Translations under genes and position numbers: made by a program | In this document: positions 58,102 to 64,000 of the stretch, piece after piece | Position numbering within the stretch: the stretch's first letter is position 1 | How the letters are laid out: every line of letters begins with the position of its first letter | The notes under the pieces: model-generated | Seen by the model: only the letters and a program-made list of their open reading frames with translations | Told to the model about the DNA's origin: nothing | Databases searched by the model: none | Origin: Pseudolactococcus raffinolactis NBRC 100932 | Lineage (GTDB): Bacteria; Bacillota; Bacilli; Lactobacillales; Streptococcaceae | Reading direction: 5' to 3' | DNA length: 64,000 nt | Assembly (NCBI RefSeq): GCF_001591765.1 | Contig: NZ_BCVN01000005.1 | Location: forward strand, 16,080 to 80,079

Positions 58102-60120
58102 CTAGTCAAAGCCCGCAACATCAGCTAAATCTGTCAGCATCATCTGATAATTAGGATTTTCTCTCCAGTGGGCATCCTTGAAGATAGCCACTGCCTCTTG
58201 CCTAGCAACTTCTAAAATATTGTAATCATTGACAATATCAGCAACCGAAAATTCTGGCAAGCCCGATTGGCGCGTCCCAAAGATTTCACCACTGCCACGC
58301 AATTTGAGATCTTCTTCTGCTAAGACAAAACCATTTTGTGTTTCTGTCATGATTTGCATGCGACGTTTGCCAGTTTCCGATTTGGGATTGGCGACTAAAA
58401 TTGTGTAAGATTTTTTCTCACCACGCCCGACACGGCCACGTAATTGATGCAATTGTGATAAGCCAAAGCGATCAGCATCAATGATCACCATGATCGTTGC
58501 ATTGGGCACATTAACCCCGACTTCAATGACCGTTGTTGAGACTAAAATATCATATTTTTGCGTCTTAAAATCCGTCATGACCTGATCTTTTTCAGCATTC
58601 TTCATCTTACCATGAAGTAAGGCCACATTTGCTGTCAAACCAAAAAAGTCTTGCAACTCCATAAAGAGCTCCGTGGCATTTTTCAGATCTAGCGCTTCAC
58701 TTTCTTCAATCAAGGGCGAAATAAAATAAACCTGCGCCCCTTTTGTAATCTCATCTGCAATCCATGGCAAAATCTTTGGTGTTAATTGTTCATGCTTGAC
58801 CCATCGCGTTGTAATCGGCTGGCGTCCAGCAGGTAGCTCGTCGATGATCGACACATCCATATCACCAAAAGCCGTAATCGCAAGTGTCCGTGGAATCGGT
58901 GTTGCCGTCATCATCAGCACATCAGGATTTTGCCCTTTCTCACGAAAGACCTTCCGTTGGTTAACACCGAAACGATGCTGTTCATCCGTAATCACAAGAC
59001 CTAGATTATGATAGTCTACCGCTTCTTGTATCAGCGCATGCGTGCCCGTGATCATCTGGATACGACCATTTTCAAGACCCGCAAGCACCTCGCGCCGCGC
59101 CGCAACTTTCATCCCACTCGTCAGCAAGCCCACTGTCAGCTCAGGAAAGAGGCTCTGGAGGCTTTCATAGTGTTGGTGTGCCAGAATCTCCGTCGGTACC
59201 ATCATGGCCGCCTGGTAGCCCGCTGTGACCGCTGCGTACATGGCAAGACTCGCCACCGCCGTCTTCCCGCTCCCCACATCGCCTTGCAGTAGCCGGTTCA
59301 TATGATAAGGACTCGCCATATCCGCCAAGATCTCACGCAAGGATTGATCCTGCGCCCCTGTCAAATGGTAGGGCAGTTGCGTGATTTTGTCAGCTAGCTG
59401 CGCAGCGTTGAACGTGATTGCTAAGCCTTGTATCAGCGACTTCTCTTTATAACGCAAGGCCTGTAATTTCATTTGGAAATAAAACAATTCCTCAAATTTC
59501 ATACGGCGTAAGGCTTGTTGATGCGCCGCTTTATCAATCGGAAAATGCATGTCGTGAACTGCCGTCTTACGAGCGACTAACCGATATTTATGAATCAATT
59601 CAGCCGGTAAATTCTCAGTGATTAACTCACCCACACCCGTTTCAAAAACAGACTGTAAAAGATTGACTAGGACCGACTGTTTGACACCTTGCATGATATG
59701 GTAGACCGGCTGAAAACTATTGTCAACCTGCGCCAAAATCTTCATTCCATTGATACTTAATTTCTTGGCATCCCATTTACCATAAATGGCAATCTCAGCA
59801 TCCACTTCAACCTTATCCAGTAAATAAGGCTGATTAAAAAAACTGACTGAAATGACAGCTTCATCCTGCTTGATTTTAAAGGTAAGGCGATTACGACGTG
59901 CCCCATAGTAACTGACATTGGGCGGGGTCACCACACGCCCCACAATCGTTGTCTTTTCCCCATCCATCAACTCAAAAATAGATTTTGACGAAAAATCATC
60001 ATAACGAAAAGGAAAGTAGAACAATAAATCTTGCACAGTAAAAATCCCCAGTTGATGATATCGCTCGGCTGATTTTGGTCCTACACCTTTTAAGAATTGA
60101 ATTGAATCCGTTAGTTTCAT
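58102..60120 (-). CDS. recG: ATP-dependent DNA helicase RecG
   Basis: Reverses stalled replication forks and moves Holliday junctions. The N-terminal wedge/OB domain (GVGPKSAERYHQLGIFTVQDL) precedes helicase motifs: GDVGSGKTAVASLAM, VPTEILAHQHYESL, DEQHRFGVNQR, MTATPIPRTLA and QLRGRVGRGEKKS. Length 672 aa is exact. A TGC-TAAAAT box ends 6 nt before the ATG, so the message may be leaderless, although read-through from the small kinase gene, which stops 9 nt upstream, is also possible. Confidence 0.97.
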   Translation of the reverse strand: MKLTDSIQFLKGVGPKSAERYHQLGIFTVQDLLFYFPFRYDDFSSKSIFELMDGEKTTIVGRVVTPPNVSYYGARRNRLTFKIKQDEAVISVSFFNQPYLLDKVEVDAEIAIYGKWDAKKLSINGMKILAQVDNSFQPVYHIMQGVKQSVLVNLLQSVFETGVGELITENLPAELIHKYRLVARKTAVHDMHFPIDKAAHQQALRRMKFEELFYFQMKLQALRYKEKSLIQGLAITFNAAQLADKITQLPYHLTGAQDQSLREILADMASPYHMNRLLQGDVGSGKTAVASLAMYAAVTAGYQAAMMVPTEILAHQHYESLQSLFPELTVGLLTSGMKVAARREVLAGLENGRIQMITGTHALIQEAVDYHNLGLVITDEQHRFGVNQRKVFREKGQNPDVLMMTATPIPRTLAITAFGDMDVSIIDELPAGRQPITTRWVKHEQLTPKILPWIADEITKGAQVYFISPLIEESEALDLKNATELFMELQDFFGLTANVALLHGKMKNAEKDQVMTDFKTQKYDILVSTTVIEVGVNVPNATIMVIIDADRFGLSQLHQLRGRVGRGEKKSYTILVANPKSETGKRRMQIMTETQNGFVLAEEDLKLRGSGEIFGTRQSGLPEFSVADIVNDYNILEVARQEAVAIFKDAHWRENPNYQMMLTDLADVAGFD

Positions 60121-60126
60121 ATCTCT

Positions 60127-60132
60127 ATTTTA
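60127..60132 (-). promoter_or_regulatory. Possible leaderless promoter of recG
   Basis: TGC-TAAAAT on the minus strand overlaps the stop codon of the upstream kinase gene, with a 6-nt gap to the recG ATG. AGAGAT in the gap is at most a weak ribosome binding site. Confidence 0.45.
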
Positions 60133-60720
60133 GCATTTTAGCCTTGGAAATACCTGTAAAAGTTGCTTGACGATCATTTCAGGTGACAGTTCGGTATTAT
60201 TAATCTTCAATGTCTGAACATCTGGAAAATATTCCGCTAGTTGATGAGCTTGCGACTCTAACTGATACTTAACAACTGAATCTTCTAAATCTTGCATCGA
60301 AAATGCCAAATCTCGTTTAGAAGGTTTCGCAGCTAAGCGTTCTGGATGGCGATTGCGTTCGCGCCGTTTAGCAATATCAGCTACCAATTCAATGAAATAG
60401 ACTGACTCACCTGCGTCTGAAAAAATACTAGCGATATCAGAAAGAAAAGCCAAATCATCGGTCGATGAAAAATCAATCATAACCGTGAAAATCACATGCT
60501 TAATTGGATTGGTTTTAAGATTGGCAACAAAGGCTTTAAATATCATTTTTCGCAAACTATCTGATAGCTGAAAGGTCGTCGGTGTATACCCTAGAAAATC
60601 AGCAAATAAATCAATTGTTTGATGGTTATAAAGCAATTTACCATCAAGCTGTTTTTCTAGTTCACGACCAACTGTCATTTTTCCTACCGCTTGCGCGCCA
60701 ATTAAAACAATTAAACTCAT
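60130..60720 (-). CDS. P-loop AAA-type small kinase-like protein
   Basis: 196 aa with Walker A LIGAQAVGKMTVGRELE at the N-terminus, an extended strand ending in DFSSTDD, and basic lid-like residues RRERNRHPERL. The fold resembles shikimate, gluconate or adenylyl-sulphate kinases (AAA_18 group). Its substrate cannot be named. AAGGG precedes the ATG. It lies between the UPF0342 gene, whose terminator precedes it, and recG. Confidence 0.75.
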   Translation of the reverse strand: MSLIVLIGAQAVGKMTVGRELEKQLDGKLLYNHQTIDLFADFLGYTPTTFQLSDSLRKMIFKAFVANLKTNPIKHVIFTVMIDFSSTDDLAFLSDIASIFSDAGESVYFIELVADIAKRRERNRHPERLAAKPSKRDLAFSMQDLEDSVVKYQLESQAHQLAEYFPDVQTLKINNTELSPEMIVKQLLQVFPRLKC

Positions 60721-60738
60721 GACAAATCCCTTCTTATA

Positions 60739-60768
60739 TAAAAAAGCGAGAAAATAGATTTCTCACTC
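60739..60768 (-). terminator. Terminator of the UPF0342 gene
   Basis: AGTGAGAAA and TTTCTCGCT on the minus strand (60745-60753 with 60759-60767) pair with one G-U; six T follow. Confidence 0.82.
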
Positions 60769-60778
60769 TAACTACTTA

Positions 60779-61105
60779 TTATTGACCGTATAACTCTTGA
60801 AGTGGTTTAAAGACAATATCTTGTAAATCACTTGTGATTGTTTGCAGTGCTTGTTCTTTAGCTAGCAACTCTGACATGATTGAATTAGCTTGTAATTCAG
60901 CGAAAAGTGCTTGTGCTTCGTTTTGTTGTTCTGGCTCTATGAGTTGCCCCATTTGCATTTTGGTTTGGATGTCGATAAATTTCGCATACAAAACACTCGC
61001 TGCTTCATCAGCTTTAACAGCAGCAAGCGCTGTGACAACTGCTTGATATTCAGGCAAAGCACGGAATTCACGTTCTAATTGATTCATAGTGTCATAGATG
61101 TTCAT
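60779..61105 (-). CDS. UPF0342 (YheA/YmcA-YlbF) family protein
   Basis: 108-aa acidic, all-helical protein: MNIYDTMNQLEREFRALPEY, ADEAASVLYAKFIDIQTKMQ and SELLAKEQALQTITSDLQDI. Relatives YmcA and YlbF act in RNA maturation complexes in Bacillus; the YheA branch, to which this length fits, has no settled role. AAGGAG precedes the ATG, with a TGG-TATAAT box upstream. Monocistronic. Confidence 0.85.
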   Translation of the reverse strand: MNIYDTMNQLEREFRALPEYQAVVTALAAVKADEAASVLYAKFIDIQTKMQMGQLIEPEQQNEAQALFAELQANSIMSELLAKEQALQTITSDLQDIVFKPLQELYGQ

Positions 61106-61137
61106 AAATGTCTCCTTTTCTTATCTCTTATTATACC

Positions 61138-61165
61138 AAAAAAGCGTCAATTTCTGCACGCTTTC
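61138..61165 (-). terminator. Terminator of the phnA gene
   Basis: AAGCGT (61142-61147) and ACGCTT (61158-61163) pair; six or more T follow on the minus strand. Confidence 0.75.
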
Positions 61166-61170
61166 AAATT

Positions 61171-61518
61171 CTAACCTTTTTTGACAACAGAGCCTTTCAA
61201 GCCAATCGCCCCAAAACCATCAATCTTAGCATCAATGAAATGACCATTCTTGCCGTTTTCATTGATTCTGATGTTCTTAGCTTTTGTGCCCTTTTTAATT
61301 GGTTTAGGCATCCCTTTAACAGGTAAATCTTGTACGATAATGACATCATCGCCATCCGACAATTCAGTCCCAACCGAATCTAAGACAACAAACTTGTCAC
61401 TTGCATTGTCAATATCTGCTTGTGTAAATTCATTGCCACATTCTGAACAACCAAAGGTAGTATCAGATAACTCATAAGTAAACTCACTGCCACAATGCGG
61501 GCACTTAGGTAAAGTCAT
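61171..61518 (-). CDS. phnA: PhnA/YjdM family zinc-ribbon protein
   Basis: 115 aa with an N-terminal zinc ribbon (CPHCGSEFTYE and CSECGNEFT, four cysteines) followed by the SH3-like PhnA domain: VLDSVGTELSDGDDVIIVQDL and KGTKAKNIRI. The old name implied phosphonate use, but PhnA is not part of that pathway and the role is unknown. GAGGAA precedes the ATG. Confidence 0.9.
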   Translation of the reverse strand: MTLPKCPHCGSEFTYELSDTTFGCSECGNEFTQADIDNASDKFVVLDSVGTELSDGDDVIIVQDLPVKGMPKPIKKGTKAKNIRINENGKNGHFIDAKIDGFGAIGLKGSVVKKG

Positions 61519-61587
61519 TTTTATTCCTCAATCTAGTGTATCAACCATAGCTTAATGTCGTTTAACACCTTTTCTTTCTCTTGGTAC

Positions 61588-61620
61588 AAAAAAACGGGGA
61601 ATTTGCATTCCTCGTTTTCC
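61588..61620 (-). terminator. Terminator of gap
   Basis: AAAACG-A-GGAAT and ATTCC-C-CGTTTT on the minus strand pair strongly around a short loop; seven T follow. Confidence 0.9.
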
Positions 61621-61636
61621 CAATAACTAAATGTAA

Positions 61637-62650
61637 TTATTTAGCGATTGATGCAAAGTATTCAAGTGTACGAACAAGTTGTGAAGTGTATGACATTTCG
61701 TTGTCGTACCATGATACAGTTTTAACCAATTGTGTACCGTCAGCAGCTTCAGAAACTTCTGTTTGAGTTGCGTCAAACAATGAACCGAATGAGATACCAA
61801 CGATATCAGATGAAACAATTTCATCTGTGTTGTAACCGTATGATTCAGTAGCAGCAGCTTTCATAGCAGCGTTTACTTCTTCAGCAGTTACTTTTTTGTC
61901 AAGAACAGTTACAAGTTCAGTCAATGAACCAGTTGGAACTGGAACACGTTGTGCATGACCTTTAAGTTTACCGTTCAATTCTGGGATAACAAGACCGATA
62001 GCTTTAGCAGCACCAGTAGAGTTAGGCACGATGTTTTCTGAAGCAGTACGTGCACGACGAAGGTCGCCACCACGGTGAGGACCATCAAGAGTCATTTGGT
62101 CACCAGTGAAACCGTGAACTGTTGTCATTGTACCAACTTTAAGACCAAAGTTTTTGTTCAAAGCATCAGCCATTGGTGCAAGACAGTTAGTAGTACATGA
62201 ACCAGCAGAAATTACTGTTTCAGTACCGTCAAGAATGTCATGGTTAGTGTTGAAAACAACTGTTTTAACATCTGATCCACCAGGTGCAGTGATAACAACT
62301 TTTTTAGCACCGTTAGCATGTAAATGTTTTTCAGCAGCTTCTTTAGTTGCAAAGAAACCAGTTGCTTCAAGAACGATTTCTACGCCATCAGCAGCCCAAT
62401 CGATGTTTGCAGGATCAGCTTCTTGAGAAACTTTGATGAATTTACCGTTAACGTCAAAACCGTTTTCTTCAACTTCAACAGTACCGTTGAAACGACCTTG
62501 AGTAGTATCGTATTTCAACAAGTGTGCAAGCATAGCAGGGTTTGTCAAATCATTGATACGTGCAACTTCAACACCCTCAACATTTTCGATACGACGAAGT
62601 GCAAGACGACCAATACGGCCGAAACCGTTAATACCAACTTTAACTACCAT
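61637..62650 (-). CDS. gap: Glyceraldehyde-3-phosphate dehydrogenase
   Basis: Central glycolytic enzyme. NAD fold [15 protein letters not shown], catalytic Cys in [13 protein letters not shown], and [15 protein letters not shown] at the C-terminus. Asp in ARINDLT marks NAD specificity. Length 337 aa. GGAGG precedes the ATG. A TATAAT box lies at 62738-62743 and the leader holds a 17-nt palindrome. Codon use is strongly biased, as expected of a highly expressed gene. Confidence 0.98.
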   Translation of the reverse strand: MVVKVGINGFGRIGRLALRRIENVEGVEVARINDLTNPAMLAHLLKYDTTQGRFNGTVEVEENGFDVNGKFIKVSQEADPANIDWAADGVEIVLEATGFFATKEAAEKHLHANGAKKVVITAPGGSDVKTVVFNTNHDILDGTETVISAGSCTTNCLAPMADALNKNFGLKVGTMTTVHGFTGDQMTLDGPHRGGDLRRARTASENIVPNSTGAAKAIGLVIPELNGKLKGHAQRVPVPTGSLTELVTVLDKKVTAEEVNAAMKAAATESYGYNTDEIVSSDIVGISFGSLFDATQTEVSEAADGTQLVKTVSWYDNEMSYTSQLVRTLEYFASIAK

Positions 62651-62690
62651 TTTGTAGAAATCCTCCTTATGGAATTCAGTAATTTTTTAT

Positions 62691-62707
62691 TAGGTGTTAA
62701 ACACCTA
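62691..62707 (-). other. Palindrome in the gap leader
   Basis: TAGGTGTT-A-AACACCTA, 8-bp arms around one base, lies about 40 nt before the gap ATG and downstream of the TATAAT box. It would form a 5' hairpin or serve as an operator. Confidence 0.55.
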
Positions 62708-62816
62708 TAACAACTGAAAGTTAAACTTTTAACTTACATTATAATCATACCTTTTTTATCACATTTATGCAAGAAGAAACACCAATTTTACCACAGACTT
62801 GTTTTATAACAGATTT

Positions 62817-62844
62817 TAAAAAAAGCGCATTTCAAGCGCTTTTA
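62817..62844 (-). terminator. Terminator of the DUF536-like gene
   Basis: AAAAGCGC (62821-62828) with GCGCTTTT (62836-62843); T run on the minus strand. Confidence 0.85.
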
Positions 62845-62869
62845 GAATTTATTATAAAACTGTACTAGA

Positions 62870-63322
62870 TTACTTTCTAAACAATTTTGCAAAAAAACCT
62901 TTTGATTTTTCCTGCTCTAACTCAATCAAGGTCTGCTCCCGCTCAGTTAAGGCTTTAGCAGTAAGTTGCTGTTGCTGATCCAACTGTTTGTCTTTCTCAG
63001 CAATCTGGTGGTCCTTCATCGCAATCTGCTCTGATAACCTTGCAATTTCCGTATTCTTATCCTGTATTAACTGTGAAATAATTTTGTCAAAATCAATATT
63101 GATAGCATTCTTATCTGATGCCTGATCACTAGCAGTCTCATCTTCTAAAATAACTTTCCCGTAATGAGATTCTAATCGTTTAATACCCGCTTCATTAACA
63201 ACCGTAACACCTCGATCATTTTTTGATAAAAATTCTTCCTCTAATTTTTTAATACGGTTGTTCATTGCTTGGCGCGTCACACCAAATGCTTCTGACAATT
63301 CCGTCACAGTCATATTTTTCAT
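62870..63322 (-). CDS. DUF536-type protein: helix-turn-helix plus coiled coil
   Basis: 150 aa. An N-terminal MerR-like reader (VTELSEAFGVTRQAMNNRIK) is followed by a short linker, a long coiled coil (residues 85-138, with ARLSEQIAMKDHQIAEKDKQ) and the basic end KGFFAKLFRK. This is the DUF536 layout known from lactococcal plasmid replicons next to repB, and from RacA-like DNA anchors. Here it is chromosomal and alone. DNA binding is inferred. GGAG precedes an ATG. It may act in DNA segregation or be a relic of an integrated plasmid, without further evidence. Confidence 0.78.
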   Translation of the reverse strand: MKNMTVTELSEAFGVTRQAMNNRIKKLEEEFLSKNDRGVTVVNEAGIKRLESHYGKVILEDETASDQASDKNAINIDFDKIISQLIQDKNTEIARLSEQIAMKDHQIAEKDKQLDQQQQLTAKALTEREQTLIELEQEKSKGFFAKLFRK

Positions 63323-63479
63323 TCATATTTCTCCATTGATTTTTTATCTTTATTTCATTATAGCAAAAAACGCCCATAAAATCTGACTTATCCTAAAAAC
63401 CGATTAATAATCAGATATAAAATTGAGAACAAAGAAAACTTGGTTCAAAAGTTTGCCAAAGTGAATCTCCGATAGAGCA

Positions 63480-63514
63480 ACAAAAAACCACTGAAATCTA
63501 ATTTCAGTGGTTTT
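63480..63514 (-). terminator. Terminator of the tRNA operon
   Basis: AAAACCACTGAAAT (63484-63497) pairs over 14 bp without mismatch with 63501-63514 around a 3-nt loop. T run on the minus strand. Confidence 0.92.
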
Positions 63515-63528
63515 ACTTGAATTTGCGA

Positions 63529-63612
63529 TACCGGCGGCCGGGGTCGAACCGGCACGTCCGTGAAGACACTGGATTTTGAGTCCAGCGCGTCTGCCAATTC
63601 CGCCACGCCGGC
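63529..63612 (-). tRNA. tRNA-Leu (anticodon CAA)
   Basis: 84 nt with acceptor GCCGGCG/CGCCGGU, a long variable arm of class II tRNA and loop CUCAAAA giving anticodon CAA. CCA is not encoded. Last tRNA of the array, followed by a terminator. Confidence 0.95.
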
Positions 63613-63640
63613 AAATTCTTTTATGGAAGTTTCCAATAAA

Positions 63641-63712
63641 CTGGGGTAGCTGGATTCGAACCAACGCATGAGGGAGTCAAAGTCCCTTGCCTTACCGCTT
63701 GGCTATACCCCA
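63641..63712 (-). tRNA. tRNA-Gln (anticodon UUG)
   Basis: 72 nt; acceptor UGGGGUA/UACCCCA with discriminator G, loop CUUUGAC giving UUG. CCA not encoded. Confidence 0.95.
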
Positions 63713-63727
63713 ATAATACTAATGAAA

Positions 63728-63801
63728 GGCGGTCGACGGGAATCGAACCCGCGAGTGTCAGCGCCACAAGCTGATGTGTTAACCACTTCACCACGACCGC
63801 C
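63728..63801 (-). tRNA. tRNA-His (anticodon GUG)
   Basis: Acceptor GCGGUCG/CGACCGC with the extra encoded G at -1 opposite C73, the mark of tRNA-His; loop UUGUGGC gives GUG. CCA not encoded. Confidence 0.95.
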
Positions 63802-63811
63802 ATATTTCAAA

Positions 63812-63882
63812 CACGGGCAGCAGGAATTGAACCCACACCAAAGGTTTTGGAGACCTTTGTTCTACCTTTAAACTATGCCCGT
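63812..63882 (-). tRNA. tRNA-Trp (anticodon CCA)
   Basis: 71 nt; acceptor ACGGGCA/UGCCCGU with discriminator G, loop CUCCAAA giving CCA. Confidence 0.95.
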
Positions 63883-63892
63883 AAAGGTAATA

Positions 63893-63973
63893 TGGAAGGG
63901 GAGGGATTCGAACCCCCGAACCCGAAGGAGCGGATTTACAGTCCGCCGCGTTTAGCCACTTCGCTACCCTTCC
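63893..63973 (-). tRNA. tRNA-Tyr (anticodon GUA)
   Basis: 81 nt with a long variable arm; acceptor GGAAGGG/CCCUUCC, discriminator A, loop CUGUAAA giving GUA. First of the five tRNAs seen; the operon probably continues beyond the window. Confidence 0.95.
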
Positions 63974-64000
63974 AAATTATTTAATTTACATTAGATCAAA

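Noticed and set aside
63404..63871. Open frames with AGVAELADALDSKSS and similar peptides across the tRNA cluster
   Set aside because: These are translations of tRNA genes, a known false-ORF pattern; the tRNA structures explain the sequence.

Overview
The window is a low-GC Firmicutes chromosome segment, almost certainly a Lactococcus-type streptococcal-family bacterium. The evidence is HPr with His15 and Ser46, a Usp45/PcsB-type CHAP protein beside mreCD, PepC, an NADH oxidase, EpuA after MurA, the glmU-nudix-macP-pfs gene order, secA next to two DAHP synthases, and a Tyr-Trp-His-Gln-Leu tRNA array. The folate gene order, with a fused pyrophosphatase-dihydropteroate synthase, differs from the folKE arrangement I recall for Lactococcus lactis. 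That points to a side lineage such as the piscium/raffinolactis (Pseudolactococcus) group, but this species-level guess is inference. No prophage, insertion sequence or CRISPR array is visible; the content is mostly core genome.

Layout, with most genes on the minus strand. 1-9.1 kb: argR (cut by the window edge), argS, NADH oxidase, a CcpA-type controlled malQ, the fatty acid kinase pair asp23-like/fakA, and rpmB. 9.2-21.9 kb: a DUF1129 membrane protein, DbpA-type helicase, two small membrane proteins, a 769-bp gene-free stretch with three 104-bp tandem repeats and two orphan terminator-like hairpins, pepC, an overlapping NAD salvage operon (pncB-nadE-nadD), then mtnN, a MacP-like protein, an ADP-ribose pyrophosphatase, glmU and proC. 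22-28 kb: 6-phospho-beta-glucosidase, trigger factor, murA-epuA, and the spx-UPF0223-IMPase operon. 28-29.5 kb: a short plus-strand island with a DUF2829 (Tad2-family) protein driven from a perfect 38-bp palindrome shared with spx, an SDR enzyme and a small helical protein. 29.5-38 kb: the folate operon folB-folK-folE-folQP, rpsO, and the fmt-rsmB-stp-stkP cluster.

38-51 kb: pflA, a DUF2442-like membrane protein, ptsHI, two aroG-type DAHP synthases, secA, a Usp45-like secreted CHAP protein, and mreD and mreC with a plus-strand LapA-like gene lodged between them. 51-64 kb: a formate channel, rpiA, an ankyrin lipoprotein, DUF1836-degV, mnmE, recG, a small kinase, phnA, gapdh, a DUF536 DNA-binding-like protein and five tRNAs.

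Several themes cross the window. The malQ, pflA, focA-type and ptsHI promoters each carry a cre-like site exactly 8 bp upstream of the -10 hexamer. At least seven genes (argR, DUF1129, dbpA, the Tad2-like gene, rpiA, an NTF2-like gene, recG) have a good -10 box 6-8 bp before the ATG and no Shine-Dalgarno, so they look leaderless. FakA and a DegV/FakB protein make a fatty acid kinase. StkP, Stp and MacP together imply phosphorylation control of wall synthesis. No clearly new defence or mobile system is present. The most unusual items are the spx/Tad2 palindromic promoter, the FolQ-FolP fusion, the 104-bp tandem palindromic repeats and the recurrent leaderless architecture.
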